Assembly: GCA_902632445.1 (NCBI GenBank)
Contig: CACPCL010000002.1
Location: 37,631 to 101,630, forward strand
Direction of reading: 5' to 3'
DNA: 64,000 bases
DNA from: an uncultured Pelagibacteraceae bacterium
GTDB taxonomy: Bacteria > Pseudomonadota > Alphaproteobacteria > Pelagibacterales > Pelagibacteraceae
Below the pieces are notes generated by a model that saw nothing but the letters and a program-made list of their open reading frames with translations, searched no databases and was not told the origin of the DNA. Shown here piece by piece: positions 43,519-53,243 of the stretch (positions within the stretch are counted from its first letter, which is position 1; each line of letters opens with the position of its first letter). The position numbers were made by a program, and so were the translations under genes.

Positions 43519-43589
43519 ATTTTTGGTAAGTACTTTAGAGACGTATAACACGAGTTTAATAAAAAAAACTTAAAATTACAAAATTTTTT

Positions 43590-43606
43590 TGCGTCTTTGA
43601 GACGCA
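43590..43606 (+). promoter_or_regulatory. 7-bp hairpin just upstream of kdsB
   Basis: TGCGTCT (43590-43596) pairs with AGACGCA (43600-43606) across loop TTG, ending 5 bases before ATG 43612. It takes the place of a Shine-Dalgarno. A run of T precedes it. It may affect kdsB translation; the role is inference. Confidence 0.4.
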
Positions 43607-43611
43607 TAATT

Positions 43612-44349
43612 ATGAATAATATAGCAATAATAATACCGTCAAGATTAGGCGCTCAAAGATTTCCAAACAAACCTTTAAAAATTATTAATAATAAAGAGAT
43701 GATTCTTCATGTTTACGAAGCTGCCAAAAGGTCAAATGCTGGAGATGTATTTGTTGCAACTCCGGATCAAAAAATTATAGATGTAGTTGAAGAATTCGGC
43801 GGTAAAGCAATATTGACCTCTAATCAACACGAGACAGGAACAGATAGAATATTTGAGGTATTTGAAAAAACTTTAAAGAGCGATCCAAATATAATTGTAA
43901 ATCTTCAAGGCGACATGCCAAATATTGAGCCAAAAGTTATTAAAAGTTTAATTGAATATATGAAACAAGGAAAATGTGAAATAGGAACTTTAGCAAGCAA
44001 TTTTAACTCAAAGGCTGAACTAGAAGATAAAAATATTGTAAAGGTTCAAGTTGAAAAAAAAATGAAACCAGGATCGTTTGATAAAGCTTTAGATTTTTTA
44101 AGGAATAATCCAATTACAAAAAACCAGGTGTATCATCATATCGGTATTTATGCCTTTACTAATAAAGCTTTATTAAGGTATGTAAGCTTAAAACGATCAA
44201 AACTTGAGTTAAAGAGAAAACTTGAACAGCTCAGGGCTATGGAAAACGGAATGTCTATACATGTTGGCTATATAAATTCATCGCCTTTAAGTGTAGATAC
44301 TGAAGAAGATTTAATTAAAGTTAAAAAATTGATGAAAAAAAATGACTAA
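43612..44349 (+). CDS. kdsB: 3-deoxy-manno-octulosonate cytidylyltransferase
   Basis: About 245 residues from ATG 43612; an earlier TTG lies in the hairpin loop. IIPSRLGAQRFPNKPL, ETGTDRIFEVFEK, NLQGDMPNIEP and VYHHIGIYAFTNKAL are KdsB motifs. It activates Kdo with CTP for LPS. It overlaps pheA by 8 bases, so the two are cotranscribed. Confidence 0.94.
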   Translation: MNNIAIIIPSRLGAQRFPNKPLKIINNKEMILHVYEAAKRSNAGDVFVATPDQKIIDVVEEFGGKAILTSNQHETGTDRIFEVFEKTLKSDPNIIVNLQGDMPNIEPKVIKSLIEYMKQGKCEIGTLASNFNSKAELEDKNIVKVQVEKKMKPGSFDKALDFLRNNPITKNQVYHHIGIYAFTNKALLRYVSLKRSKLELKRKLEQLRAMENGMSIHVGYINSSPLSVDTEEDLIKVKKLMKKND

Positions 44350-45184
44350 AAAAAAAATTGCTATACAAGGTGAGCTAGGAGCTTACTCTCATATTGCAGC
44401 TGTTAGTCTTTATGAAGATGCTGAAATTAAAACTTGCGCGACCTTTGAAGAAACATTTAAGCATGCTTATAACGACTCAAATTATAAAATTGTCATTCCA
44501 ATTGAAAATTCTTTAGCAGGTAGAGTTGCCGACATTCACTACTTACTTCCAAAGTATAAATTACAAATTCATGGAGAACACTTTCAAGCCGTCGAACATA
44601 ATTTATTATGTAAACCTGAAGCTAAAATAGAGGATATTAAATATGTAAGAAGTCACGCACAAGCAATTGGACAATGTCAAAATCTTATTCATAAACGAAA
44701 ATTTAAACCAATAATTTCTGCGGATACAGCAGGATCAGCCAAAGATCTTGCTGAGGGAAATGATAAATCTATTGCAGCAATTGCGTCAGAGCTTTCGGCA
44801 AAAATTTATAACTTAAAAATTTTAGAAAAGAATATCGAAGATGAAAAAGGTAATGTTACTCGATTTTTAGTAATGGGAAAAAATATTGAACAACCTGAAT
44901 TCGTAGATAAAAAAAAATTTATTACTAGCTGCATTTTTAGAGTTAAAAGTGAACCATCAGCTCTTTACAAGTGTCTTGGGGGTTTTGCAACTAATCAAGT
45001 TAATCTTACTAAATTAGAAAGTTTTTCTGTAAAGAATACTTTCGATCAAGCAAACTTTTATTTAGATCTCGAGGGCCATTTAGAACAACCTGGGGTAAAA
45101 AAGGCTCTGGAAGAACTTGGTTTTCATACTGAAACTTTAGATATTCTGGGAGTCTACGAATCCTCAGCATTTCGGCAAAAATAG
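44342..45184 (+). CDS. pheA: Prephenate dehydratase
   Basis: 280 residues. IAIQGELGAYSHIAA, VIPIENSLAGRVADIHYLL, and the catalytic TRF in GNVTRFLVMG. The C-terminal ACT domain (IFRVKSEPSALYKCLGGF, LTKLESFSVKN) gives phenylalanine feedback. No chorismate mutase domain is fused. It makes phenylpyruvate for phenylalanine. Confidence 0.93.
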   Translation: MTKKKIAIQGELGAYSHIAAVSLYEDAEIKTCATFEETFKHAYNDSNYKIVIPIENSLAGRVADIHYLLPKYKLQIHGEHFQAVEHNLLCKPEAKIEDIKYVRSHAQAIGQCQNLIHKRKFKPIISADTAGSAKDLAEGNDKSIAAIASELSAKIYNLKILEKNIEDEKGNVTRFLVMGKNIEQPEFVDKKKFITSCIFRVKSEPSALYKCLGGFATNQVNLTKLESFSVKNTFDQANFYLDLEGHLEQPGVKKALEELGFHTETLDILGVYESSAFRQK

Positions 45185-45242
45185 TCCACAAAATTCAATT
45201 CTACTCTTGTAGTATTTAAATTGATCTTGATATACTCATATT

Positions 45243-45332
45243 GAGGTTGGCATCAGGTGGATGTTTCATAAACCCGGTCAGGTCTGAAAAGAAGCAGCCG
45301 TAGTGAAAATTATTCAGGTTGTTGCCTGCCTC
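45243..45332 (+). ncRNA. ffs: 4.5S signal recognition particle RNA
   Basis: The universal SRP domain IV is present (GGTCAGGTCTGAAAAGAAGC, then AGCC). The ends pair GAGG (45243-45246) with CCTC (45329-45332) to close a long hairpin of about 90 bases. It binds Ffh for membrane protein targeting. It ends only 8 bases before the dnaX start, as in many bacteria where ffs is next to dnaX. Confidence 0.93.
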
Positions 45333-45340
45333 TTTATAAA

Positions 45341-47005
45341 ATGACAAACAAAATTTTAGCACTTAAATACAGGCCCCAAGAATTTAAGGATTTAATTGGT
45401 CAAGAATTAATGGCTAAAACTATTACCAATGCGATTAAACTAGGTAAAACTCCAAACGCATATCTTTTAACGGGGATACGAGGTGTGGGCAAAACTACTA
45501 CCGCCAGACTTATTGCTAGAGCATTAAACTGTAAAAATTTTTCTCAAGGTAAAAACTGTGAGGCTGGAGAAAATTGCCATTGCAATGAAATTGTTAGTTC
45601 AAATCATATGGATGTTTTAGAAATGGATGCAGCTTCAAAAACAGGAATTGACGATGTGAGAGAAATAATCGAAAACGCCAGGTATAGCCCTACTAGCGCA
45701 AAGTTTAAAATATTTATTATTGATGAAGTTCACATGCTTTCCAAACAAGCTTTTAATGGCTTATTAAAAACCTTAGAGGAGCCACCACCTAGTTTAAAAT
45801 TTATACTTGCTACGACTGAAGTAAGAAAGATACCTGTTACAATTTTATCTAGATGTCAAAGATTTGATTTAAAAAGAGTTAATGTGAACGAGCTTACATT
45901 ACATATAAAAAATATTGCAAACAAAGAGAACGGAAATATTTCAGATGATGCAATTAAGTTAATTGCTAGATCTTCTGAGGGATCTGTAAGAGACGCAATT
46001 TCATTATTAGATAGGGCTCTTGTTTCTCAAACAATAAATAAGGATAAAACTTTAGAAGAGCAGGATATAAGAAATATGCTTGGCTTAGCAGATAAAAGCA
46101 AAGTGATTACTTTATTTAAAGAAGTTCTAAATGGAAAAGAAAAAGAGGCTCTTAAATTTCTCAGAGAACTTATAGACAGCGGCTTAGATGCCAAGAATTT
46201 TCTAAATGATATTCTTGAAGTTTTATATCTTTTTGGAAGAAGAGTTAATCTAGGCCCAATAGAAAAAGACATGTCAATTTCTGAGACAGAAATCAAGATG
46301 ATTAATGAATATTCAGAAAAAATTGACATGCAGGATATAGGATTATTTTGGCAGCTTACAATAAAAACGATTGATGATCTAAGAATAGTTGGAAATGAAA
46401 ATTTAACACTTGAAATGTATATAATGCAATTAGTTCACTTAAAGAATTTTACCGAAAATAAAGATGAATTTAATGAAACGACAAGGCCTACAAATAATCA
46501 AGAAAATTTAACTGGTAAAAAAATTTCAGATACTGTTTTAGATACAAATACACCGAATGGAATTAAAGATCAGCTTAAAAATACTAATCAAATTAAGACA
46601 AGTCCAATAAAAAATTTAAATAATCAAAATGAAAAGTCAAAATTAGAAATTACAAGTTTTCAAGACTTGATTAATCAGGCAAGCAATGAAAAAGAAATAG
46701 AACTTAAATATGATTTGGAGAGAAATGTTAAATTGGTAAGCTTTAACAAAGGAAAAATCGATATTAGTTTTAATGAAAAATTAAATAAAAATTTTATTAA
46801 AAACTTGACAGAGAAACTTCTTGAATGGACCAACGAAAGATGGATTATTTCTTTAAGTAAAAATCCAGGGGCAAAGAGTATTTTTGAAAAAAATTTAGAG
46901 AGCAAGAAAAATCAGATTCAAGATTTTGATAAAAGTAAAATTTCAAAAGAAATTAAGTCCGCCTTTCCCGATGCAGTACTCATTGACTTAAAAAATGGAG
47001 ATTAA
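45341..47005 (+). CDS. dnaX: DNA polymerase III subunits gamma/tau
   Basis: 554 residues. Walker A GIRGVGKTTTARL, zinc Cys set in CKNFSQGKNCEAGENCHC, Walker B IIDEVHMLS and SRC arginine-finger motif ILSRCQRF. The C-terminal 170 residues are Asn/Lys-rich and divergent, ending in the tau-like domain. It loads the sliding clamp. dnaX-ybaB-recR order is standard. Confidence 0.94.
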   Translation: MTNKILALKYRPQEFKDLIGQELMAKTITNAIKLGKTPNAYLLTGIRGVGKTTTARLIARALNCKNFSQGKNCEAGENCHCNEIVSSNHMDVLEMDAASKTGIDDVREIIENARYSPTSAKFKIFIIDEVHMLSKQAFNGLLKTLEEPPPSLKFILATTEVRKIPVTILSRCQRFDLKRVNVNELTLHIKNIANKENGNISDDAIKLIARSSEGSVRDAISLLDRALVSQTINKDKTLEEQDIRNMLGLADKSKVITLFKEVLNGKEKEALKFLRELIDSGLDAKNFLNDILEVLYLFGRRVNLGPIEKDMSISETEIKMINEYSEKIDMQDIGLFWQLTIKTIDDLRIVGNENLTLEMYIMQLVHLKNFTENKDEFNETTRPTNNQENLTGKKISDTVLDTNTPNGIKDQLKNTNQIKTSPIKNLNNQNEKSKLEITSFQDLINQASNEKEIELKYDLERNVKLVSFNKGKIDISFNEKLNKNFIKNLTEKLLEWTNERWIISLSKNPGAKSIFEKNLESKKNQIQDFDKSKISKEIKSAFPDAVLIDLKNGD

Positions 47006-47326
47006 ATGACCAATTTTTCTGAAATGTTATCCAAGGCTAAAGCAATGCAAGAAAAAATGAAAGAGGCACAGGATCAAATTAAAAAAATCCAAGTCGAGGG
47101 TTTGTCGGGAGGAAATTTGGTTAAAGTAAAACTAACCGGAGATTATGAAATAATTTCAATTGAAATCACTGAGGCCGCTAGCAAAGAAAGTCAAGAAATA
47201 ATCAATGACTTAATCATTGCAGCATATAATAATGCTAAAGAAAACTTAAAAAAAAAATCAGCAGAAGAACTATCTAAGGTTACTGGCGGTCTAAATCTAC
47301 CTTTAGATTTCAAACTTCCTTTTTAA
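47006..47326 (+). CDS. ybaB: YbaB/EbfC nucleoid-associated protein
   Basis: 106 residues with MLSKAKAMQEKMKEAQDQIKK and VEGLSGGNLVKVKLTGDYE, the YbaB fold. It binds DNA as a dimer. It begins right after the dnaX stop, and its last base is the first base of recR. Confidence 0.93.
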   Translation: MTNFSEMLSKAKAMQEKMKEAQDQIKKIQVEGLSGGNLVKVKLTGDYEIISIEITEAASKESQEIINDLIIAAYNNAKENLKKKSAEELSKVTGGLNLPLDFKLPF

Positions 47327-47931
47327 TGGACAATAATATTCCTGAAATCAATGAACTTATAAGACAGTTCTCTAAACTACCAGGCTTAGGGCCTAAGTCA
47401 GCAAAGAGAATTATTTTAAAATTAATTAATAATAAAGATACAATGGTAAAACCCTTAGCAAAATCTTTAGCTCAGGTTTATAAAAATGTAGTTCGTTGTA
47501 TTGACTGCGGAAATTTAAAATTGATTGATAAAGTTTGTATATGTCAGAAGGATAATTCCTACGACAAAATTTGTGTTGTAGAAAATCTAGCAGATATGTG
47601 GGTAATTGACTCTGCTAATATCTATAAAGGTCATTATCACATTTTAGGAGGTACATTAAATTCTAATGAAAATTATGAGCAAAAAAACTTGTTAGTAGAA
47701 TCTTTAATAAAAAGAATTAAGAAAAATAATTTGAAAGAAGTAATTATTGCAACTAGTGCGACTGTAGAAGGCCAAACTACTGCACATTATATCGAAGATA
47801 CTATCAAAAATGATAAAATTAAAATCACCAAATTAGCCCAAGGTCTGCCTGTAGGTGGTGAAATTGAACAATTAGACGACGGAACTTTATTGTCTGCTTT
47901 TAAAAATAGAGTTCCAGTCACTGATAATTAG
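47326..47931 (+). CDS. recR: Recombination mediator RecR
   Basis: 201 residues. HhH region [15 protein letters not shown], the zinc finger [16 protein letters not shown], Toprim [13 protein letters not shown], and the end [19 protein letters not shown]. It works with RecF/RecO to load RecA. It overlaps the convergent glcB gene by 4 bases. Confidence 0.95.
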   Translation: MDNNIPEINELIRQFSKLPGLGPKSAKRIILKLINNKDTMVKPLAKSLAQVYKNVVRCIDCGNLKLIDKVCICQKDNSYDKICVVENLADMWVIDSANIYKGHYHILGGTLNSNENYEQKNLLVESLIKRIKKNNLKEVIIATSATVEGQTTAHYIEDTIKNDKIKITKLAQGLPVGGEIEQLDDGTLLSAFKNRVPVTDN

Positions 47932-50072
47932 ATAGATGTTTTTTTCAGCAATCTTTTTTCGTGTAATAATGGCTCTGTGTATCCTGAGGGCTGGACTCTA
48001 CCTTTAAAAACTAGATCGCATGCAGCCGAAAAAGCAATGGAGTTTTCAAAATCCTCTGACATTTTTTTATAATTTGCATCATTTTCATTCTGTTTATCAA
48101 CTATTTTTGCCATCTTTTTCATAATTTCCATTACCTGCACTTCATTACAAATTCCATGATGAAGCCAATTGGCAATATGCTGAGATGATATCCTTAAAGT
48201 AGCTCTATCTTCCATTAACCCAACATTATTGACATCTGGTACTTTAGAACACCCAACACCTTGATCAACCCATCTTACTACATAACCCAAAATCCCTTGA
48301 GCATTGTTTTCTACTTCTCGAACTATATCTTCTGTTGACCAATTAGGTCTATCAGCTTTTGGAATATCTAAAATATTTTCTACTTTAGCCTTTTCTCTAG
48401 ATTTAATCTTTTCCTGTTCTTTAAACACATTGACTTTATGATAGTGTAAAGAGTGTAAAGTTGCTGCAGTCGGTGATGGTACCCAAGCACAGTTTGCCCC
48501 AGATTTTGGGTGACCAATTTTTTGATCCATCATATTTGCCATCTGATCTGGCATTGCCCACATTCCTTTTCCAATTTGAGCTTTTCCTGAAAAACCACAA
48601 CTTAAACCAATATCAACATTCCAATTTTCATAAGTGTTTAACCATGTTGATTTTTTCATTTCACCTTTAAATATCATCGGTCCTGCTTCAAAAGATGTAT
48701 GCATTTCATCACCTGTTCTATCTAAAAAACCAGTATTAATAAAAACAATTCTATTTTTTACTTGTCTGATACATTCTTTTAGATTGACGGTAGTTCTTCT
48801 TTCTTCATCCATAATTCCTACTTTGATAGAATATTTTTTAATATTTAAGGTTTCTTCAACTTTCTCAAATAATGTATTTGTAAATGCAACTTCCTCTGGT
48901 CCATGCATCTTTGGTTTAACAATGTAAACTGAGCTAGTTCTAGAATTATTTTTGTTTTTAAAATCATGTAGGGCGCATAATGTAGATACAAATGCATCCA
49001 TGATGCCCTCTGGTATTTCAGATCCATCTTTTAATATTATAGATGGATTTGTCATTAAATGACCTACGTTTCTGTTTAACAATAAAGCTCTTCCATGAAG
49101 TTTAATTTTGTCTCCATTTCTAGAGATATAAGTTCTATCAGAATTAAGTTTTCTAGTAATTTTTTTTCCATTTTTTTCAAAAGAGGATGTTAAATCACCT
49201 TTCATGAGACCTAACCAATTTCGATAGCATTTTACTTTGTCATCTGCATCGACCGCTGCAACTGAGTCTTCATTATCTACTATCGTAGATAAAGCTGACT
49301 CTGTAATCACTTCAGAGATACCTGCTTTGTCAATTTTACCAACCATAGTGTTGGGGTCGATTAAAATATCTATATGCAGATTGTTATTTTTAATTAAGAT
49401 TGAATTAGGGTTTTTTTTATCACCATTAAAACCTATAAACTGGTCATCTTTTTTTAAATAATTTTTGTCAGACTCAGAAAATAAAACTAACTTATTTTCT
49501 TCAATTTGAATTTTTGTAATTTCTCTCCAACTTGTATTAGATAGAGGAAATCTTTCATCTAAAAAATCTTTTACAAAATTAATAACTTTTAAAGCTCGCT
49601 CTTTATCCCAGTCCTTTCCAATTTTACCTTGTATAACATCAGTACCATACAAAGCGTCATACAAACTTCCCCAACGTGCATTAGCAGCGTTAAGAGCATA
49701 TCTAGCATTGTCAACCGGAACAACAAGTTGAGGTCCTGCTATTGATGAAATTTCTTCATCAACTCCAGATGTTTCTATAAAAAAATTACTTTTTTCATCA
49801 ACCAGATATCCAATAGATTTTAAAAAATTAATATATTCAACTTTATTGAAATCTTTACCTTTTCTAGACATGTGCCAGTCATCAATCTTTTTTTGTATAT
49901 TTTCTCTTTTTTGAATTAATTCTTTATTAATTGGCGCTAGTTCATGAACTATATTTGAAAATTTATTCCAAAAATCATCAATTTTTATACCAGTATTTGG
50001 AACAGCCTCATTATTTATAAATTCAAACAGAGTTGAACTAATTTTTAAGCCATTTTTATCTATCATTTTCAT
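47928..50072 (-). CDS. glcB: Malate synthase G
   Basis: 714 residues, normal for the G isoform. The catalytic region shows [18 protein letters not shown] (Arg), [17 protein letters not shown] (Glu/Asp), [21 protein letters not shown], and the catalytic Asp region [15 protein letters not shown]. It condenses glyoxylate with acetyl-CoA. The gap to the divergent accA gene is only 62 bases, with no room for the glycine riboswitch reported for glcB in SAR11 strains. Confidence 0.95.
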   Translation of the reverse strand: MKMIDKNGLKISSTLFEFINNEAVPNTGIKIDDFWNKFSNIVHELAPINKELIQKRENIQKKIDDWHMSRKGKDFNKVEYINFLKSIGYLVDEKSNFFIETSGVDEEISSIAGPQLVVPVDNARYALNAANARWGSLYDALYGTDVIQGKIGKDWDKERALKVINFVKDFLDERFPLSNTSWREITKIQIEENKLVLFSESDKNYLKKDDQFIGFNGDKKNPNSILIKNNNLHIDILIDPNTMVGKIDKAGISEVITESALSTIVDNEDSVAAVDADDKVKCYRNWLGLMKGDLTSSFEKNGKKITRKLNSDRTYISRNGDKIKLHGRALLLNRNVGHLMTNPSIILKDGSEIPEGIMDAFVSTLCALHDFKNKNNSRTSSVYIVKPKMHGPEEVAFTNTLFEKVEETLNIKKYSIKVGIMDEERRTTVNLKECIRQVKNRIVFINTGFLDRTGDEMHTSFEAGPMIFKGEMKKSTWLNTYENWNVDIGLSCGFSGKAQIGKGMWAMPDQMANMMDQKIGHPKSGANCAWVPSPTAATLHSLHYHKVNVFKEQEKIKSREKAKVENILDIPKADRPNWSTEDIVREVENNAQGILGYVVRWVDQGVGCSKVPDVNNVGLMEDRATLRISSQHIANWLHHGICNEVQVMEIMKKMAKIVDKQNENDANYKKMSEDFENSIAFSAACDLVFKGRVQPSGYTEPLLHEKRLLKKTSI

Positions 50073-50134
50073 TATGAACTGATCTTTACAATATTTTAGA
50101 ATATAATAATACTAGCATAATTGTATCATTTTAT

Positions 50135-51241
50135 ATGAAAAATTATTTAGATTTTGAAAAAGAGATCAAAGCATTAGAAGAAGAAGTTGATAGCTTAAAA
50201 AGTCCTTTTGGATCTGAAGGTATATCTGAAGTAGATACTAATAAAATTAAAAATACTCAGCAAGAAATTAATCTGAAATTAGAAGAAGTATATTCCAATC
50301 TTAATAGCTGGCAAAAGACTCAAGTCGCTAGGCATGAGGATCGTCCAAAAGCTAATTATTATATAAAAAAAATATTTTCTCAGTTTACACTTCTTTCTGG
50401 AGATAGATATTTTGGTGATGATAAATCTGTGATTGCAGGTTTTGGATTGATAGAAAATAAATCGGTTCTAATTATTGGGCAGGAAAAAGGAGAAGATCTA
50501 AATAGCAGAATAGAAAGAAATTTCGGAATGATGCGCCCAGAGGGATATAGAAAATGTATCAGATTAATGAAGCTTGCTGATAGATTCCAGATACCAGTAA
50601 TAAGTTTCATTGATACACCTGGAGCTTATCCAGGTTTAGGAGCTGAGCAGAGAGGCCAAGCTTCAGCTATAGCCAATTCAATTGAGTGCTGCATGTCACT
50701 AACAGTTCCTAATATTTCTATTATAATAGGCGAGGGCGGATCTGGTGGAGCTATTGCTTTAGCCTCTTCAAATAAAGTTATTATGTTAGAGAATTCTATT
50801 TATTCTGTCATATCTCCTGAAGGATGTGCTTCGATACTTTGGCGGGATCCAAGCAAAGCTTTACAAGCAGCAGAAGCAATGAAACTAACTGCCAAAGATT
50901 TATTAAGATTAAAAATCATAGATGAAATAATTCCTGAACCGCTTGGAGGAGCTCATCGTGATCCAGAAACTATTGCAGCAGATATTAAGCATTCTATAAT
51001 AAAGAATTTAAAGAATTTTGAAAATTACAGTAAAGATGAAATCTATGATCACAGAAAGTCAAAATTTCTTCAAATTGGAAGAGATCAAGGTTTTAGTAAG
51101 TCATCGAATATTAGTGATAGAGGATTAAGCTACAAATATACAACAATAGATAAACTAAAATCGCATATAAATAAAAACAAATATGTTTATGGCGGATTTG
51201 CACTAGTTTTATTAGCAAGCTTAATTGCCATTTTATCATAG
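50135..51241 (+). CDS. accA: Acetyl-CoA carboxylase carboxyltransferase subunit alpha, with C-terminal membrane helix
   Basis: 368 residues; the family norm is about 320. DFEKEIKALEEEVDSLKSP, ARHEDRPKANYYI, FGMMRPEGYRKCIRLM, FIDTPGAYPGLGAEQRGQ and IGEGGSGGAIAL are standard AccA. The last 50 residues are extra and end in a hydrophobic helix (YGGFALVLLASLIAILS). This could tether the carboxyltransferase to the membrane. accD is 30 kb away on the other strand. Confidence 0.93.
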   Translation: MKNYLDFEKEIKALEEEVDSLKSPFGSEGISEVDTNKIKNTQQEINLKLEEVYSNLNSWQKTQVARHEDRPKANYYIKKIFSQFTLLSGDRYFGDDKSVIAGFGLIENKSVLIIGQEKGEDLNSRIERNFGMMRPEGYRKCIRLMKLADRFQIPVISFIDTPGAYPGLGAEQRGQASAIANSIECCMSLTVPNISIIIGEGGSGGAIALASSNKVIMLENSIYSVISPEGCASILWRDPSKALQAAEAMKLTAKDLLRLKIIDEIIPEPLGGAHRDPETIAADIKHSIIKNLKNFENYSKDEIYDHRKSKFLQIGRDQGFSKSSNISDRGLSYKYTTIDKLKSHINKNKYVYGGFALVLLASLIAILS

Positions 51242-51374
51242 TATTGTTGCAAAAAAACAATTGCGTCAAATAATGTTAATCTTCTATTGACTTTTATTAA
51301 GCAAATCTGTTTAAGGTGTTCTTAGCTAACTTTTAGTTAGTTAAAGTTAATATAAATAAGGATAAACAATAAAT

Positions 51375-51587
51375 ATGAGTACACTAAAAGGTAAAGTAAA
51401 GTGGTTCAATGGTACTAAAGGATATGGTTTCATTGAAAGAGAAGACAAAGAAAAAGACGTGTTCGTCCATTCTTCTGCTGTAAGAGAAGCTGGTTTAAAA
51501 TATTTAAACGAGGGTGATGAGTTAACGTTTGAAGTGGAGAGCACAGAAAAAGGTCCTTCAGCAGTAAAACTGCAGAAAACATCTTAA
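51375..51587 (+). CDS. cspA: Cold shock protein (CspA family)
   Basis: 70 residues. RNP1 [10 protein letters not shown] and RNP2 VFVHSSAV are present within a standard cold-shock domain ([15 protein letters not shown]). It binds single-stranded RNA and DNA. The 5' region 51242-51374 contains a possible TTGACT at 51287-51292 with no convincing -10, plus a short TAGCTAAC/GTTAGTTA-type inverted repeat, consistent with a long structured leader. Confidence 0.93.
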   Translation: MSTLKGKVKWFNGTKGYGFIEREDKEKDVFVHSSAVREAGLKYLNEGDELTFEVESTEKGPSAVKLQKTS

Positions 51588-51613
51588 TCTAAATTTCCAA
51601 AATCACTGATTAT

Positions 51614-51652
51614 CGGGACATTAACTTTAGTTGTAACTATTTTTTTGTCCCG
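51614..51652 (+). other. Hairpin with long loop after cspA
   Basis: CGGGACA (51614-51620) pairs with TGTCCCG (51646-51652) over 7 bases around a 25-base AT-rich loop. The T run lies in the loop rather than after the stem, so it is not a normal terminator. It may be part of the cspA 3' region. Confidence 0.4.
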
Positions 51653-51698
51653 CTAATTTCATCTTGAAAAAGACATAATTATTTTCTAAATAACTATC

Positions 51699-51779
51699 AT
51701 GATTATAAAAAAGAGAATCAATTCAACAATTAGATCACATTCGCACAGAATGCACGCTAGGCTATTGCTTAGCTTATAA
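51699..51779 (+). promoter_or_regulatory. Candidate His-codon leader ORF with two hairpins, before tRNA-His/hisS
   Basis: A 26-codon ORF (start MIIKKRINSTI, end RLLLSL) carries three His codons in seven (SHSHRMH). Two hairpins overlap its 3' half: CATTC/GAATG (51738-51752) and GCTAGGC/GCTTAGC (51756-51773). The block is clearly GC-richer than its surroundings. It precedes tRNA-His and hisS-hisZ-hisG. A ribosome-sensing attenuator is one reading; a small structured RNA is another. The ORF has no good ribosome binding site. Confidence 0.4.
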
Positions 51780-51827
51780 TCAAAAATATATAAATTTAAT
51801 TAAAATTAAGATAAAAATAAAAGGGAT

Positions 51828-51904
51828 GCAGCAGTAGCTCAGTTGGTTAGAGCACTAGTTTGTGGAACTAGGGGTCGGTGGTTCGAATCCACCCTGCTGT
51901 ACCA
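51828..51904 (+). tRNA. tRNA-His (anticodon GTG), CCA encoded
   Basis: Acceptor GCAGCAG pairs with CTGCTGT (G1-U72 wobble), D arm AGCTCAGTTGGTTAGAGC, anticodon arm CTAGT/ACTAG around loop TTGTGGA with GTG at 51862-51864, T arm GGTGG/CCACC. Discriminator A at 51901, then CCA. The base before G1 is T, so the usual His G-1 is not encoded; together with A73 this fits the unusual tRNA-His of many alphaproteobacteria. Confidence 0.96.
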
Positions 51905-51908
51905 AAAA

Positions 51909-53243
51909 ATGACAAATGAAAAAAAGAGCAAACCTTCCAAGGAACTTCCATTAGGGTTTGTAGACAGACAAGAAAAAGAATTACTCGTACGTGATTTTAT
52001 AATTTCTAATATTAAAGAAGTTATGATTAAATACGGTTTTCAATATCTCGAAACCCCAAGTTTTGAGTATTCAGATAGTATTGGAAAGTTTTTACCTGAC
52101 AAAGATAGACCTGATGAAGGCGTATTTTCATTTAAGGATGAAAATAAGTGGTTATCTTTGAGGTATGATCTTACAGCTCCACTTGCAAGATATGTTGCAA
52201 AAAATTATTTAGAAATTCCAAAACCATTTAAAAGATATCAACTAGGAACAGTCTGGCGAAATGAAAAACCTGGACCAGGGAGATTTAGAGAATTTTTACA
52301 GTTTGATGCTGACTTTGTTGGTACTACAAGTTTACAGGCAGATGTAGAATTATGTGTGATGATTTCAGAAATCCTAGAAAGAAGTGGTTTAGCCAAATCA
52401 GATTATATAATTAAGATATCATCAAGAAAAATAACTGAAGAATTATTTAAAAAGATAAACTTAATTGATAGTAAGCAAAAACTTACTGTCTTAAGGGCTT
52501 TAGACAAAATTGATAGACTTGGTTGGAGTGGAGTTAAAGAGCTACTGGGTGCTGGTAGAAAAGATAAATCCGGAGATTTTACTAAAGGTGCAAATTTAAA
52601 ATCCAAAGATATTGATAAAATAGAAGAAACTCTAAAAAAAAAATTACCCAAAACGGAAGATCTAGTTGAGATGATAAAAATTTTTAAAGATTATAATTTT
52701 AATAATTTTGAATTTGATCCATCAATCATTAGAGGTTTAGAATATTATACTGGCGCAATTTTTGAGGTAAATTTAAAATTTGATGTAAAAAATAATAAAG
52801 GACAGGTAATTCAATTTGGTTCCATAGGAGGTGGAGGAAGATATGACAACTTAGTAAACAAATTTGGTAACTTCGATGCTCCTGCTACAGGCATATCTAT
52901 AGGTTTAGATCGATTGGTTTATGCTTTGATGCAAAAAAAAGAATTTAAAGTAAAACAAACTAAACCTATAGTAATTTGTGTTTTTGATAAAAATTCAATG
53001 AGAGAGTACATTAATTTACAAACGATATTAAGAAAAGAAGGCATTAGCGTAGAAATTTATCCTGGAGTAAGTAAATTAAAAAAACAAATGGAGTATGCAA
53101 ATAAAATAAGATCTCCAGCTGTAATTTTATATGGTGAGAATGAAATAAAATCAGGAAAGATTACTTTAAGAAATTTAAGTACAGGTAAAGAGCAATCAAT
53201 CGAAATTAAAGAATTAGTTAATGAAATCAAAAAAATTATCTGA
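51909..53243 (+). CDS. hisS: Histidyl-tRNA synthetase
   Basis: 444 residues from ATG 51909; an open frame extends upstream only because it runs through the tRNA. Motif 2 FRREFLQFDADFVG-like RFREFLQFDADFVG, IIRGLEYYTGAIFEV (His A) and GGGGRYDNLV (His B), with a C-terminal anticodon domain. The enzyme starts 4 bases after its own tRNA, so both are on one transcript. Alphaproteobacterial HisRS is adapted to tRNA without G-1. Confidence 0.94.
   Translation: MTNEKKSKPSKELPLGFVDRQEKELLVRDFIISNIKEVMIKYGFQYLETPSFEYSDSIGKFLPDKDRPDEGVFSFKDENKWLSLRYDLTAPLARYVAKNYLEIPKPFKRYQLGTVWRNEKPGPGRFREFLQFDADFVGTTSLQADVELCVMISEILERSGLAKSDYIIKISSRKITEELFKKINLIDSKQKLTVLRALDKIDRLGWSGVKELLGAGRKDKSGDFTKGANLKSKDIDKIEETLKKKLPKTEDLVEMIKIFKDYNFNNFEFDPSIIRGLEYYTGAIFEVNLKFDVKNNKGQVIQFGSIGGGGRYDNLVNKFGNFDAPATGISIGLDRLVYALMQKKEFKVKQTKPIVICVFDKNSMREYINLQTILRKEGISVEIYPGVSKLKKQMEYANKIRSPAVILYGENEIKSGKITLRNLSTGKEQSIEIKELVNEIKKII

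Noticed and set aside
45341..47005. Frameshift-made short DnaX (gamma)
   Set aside because: A-runs are everywhere in this genome; no A-run followed by a clear stem-loop near the usual position was found.
50073..50134. Glycine riboswitch upstream of glcB
   Set aside because: Only 62 AT-rich bases, no conserved core sequence.
51843..51908. Longer hisS N-terminus starting at 51843
   Set aside because: That stretch is the body of the tRNA-His gene; ATG 51909 gives the normal HisRS start.
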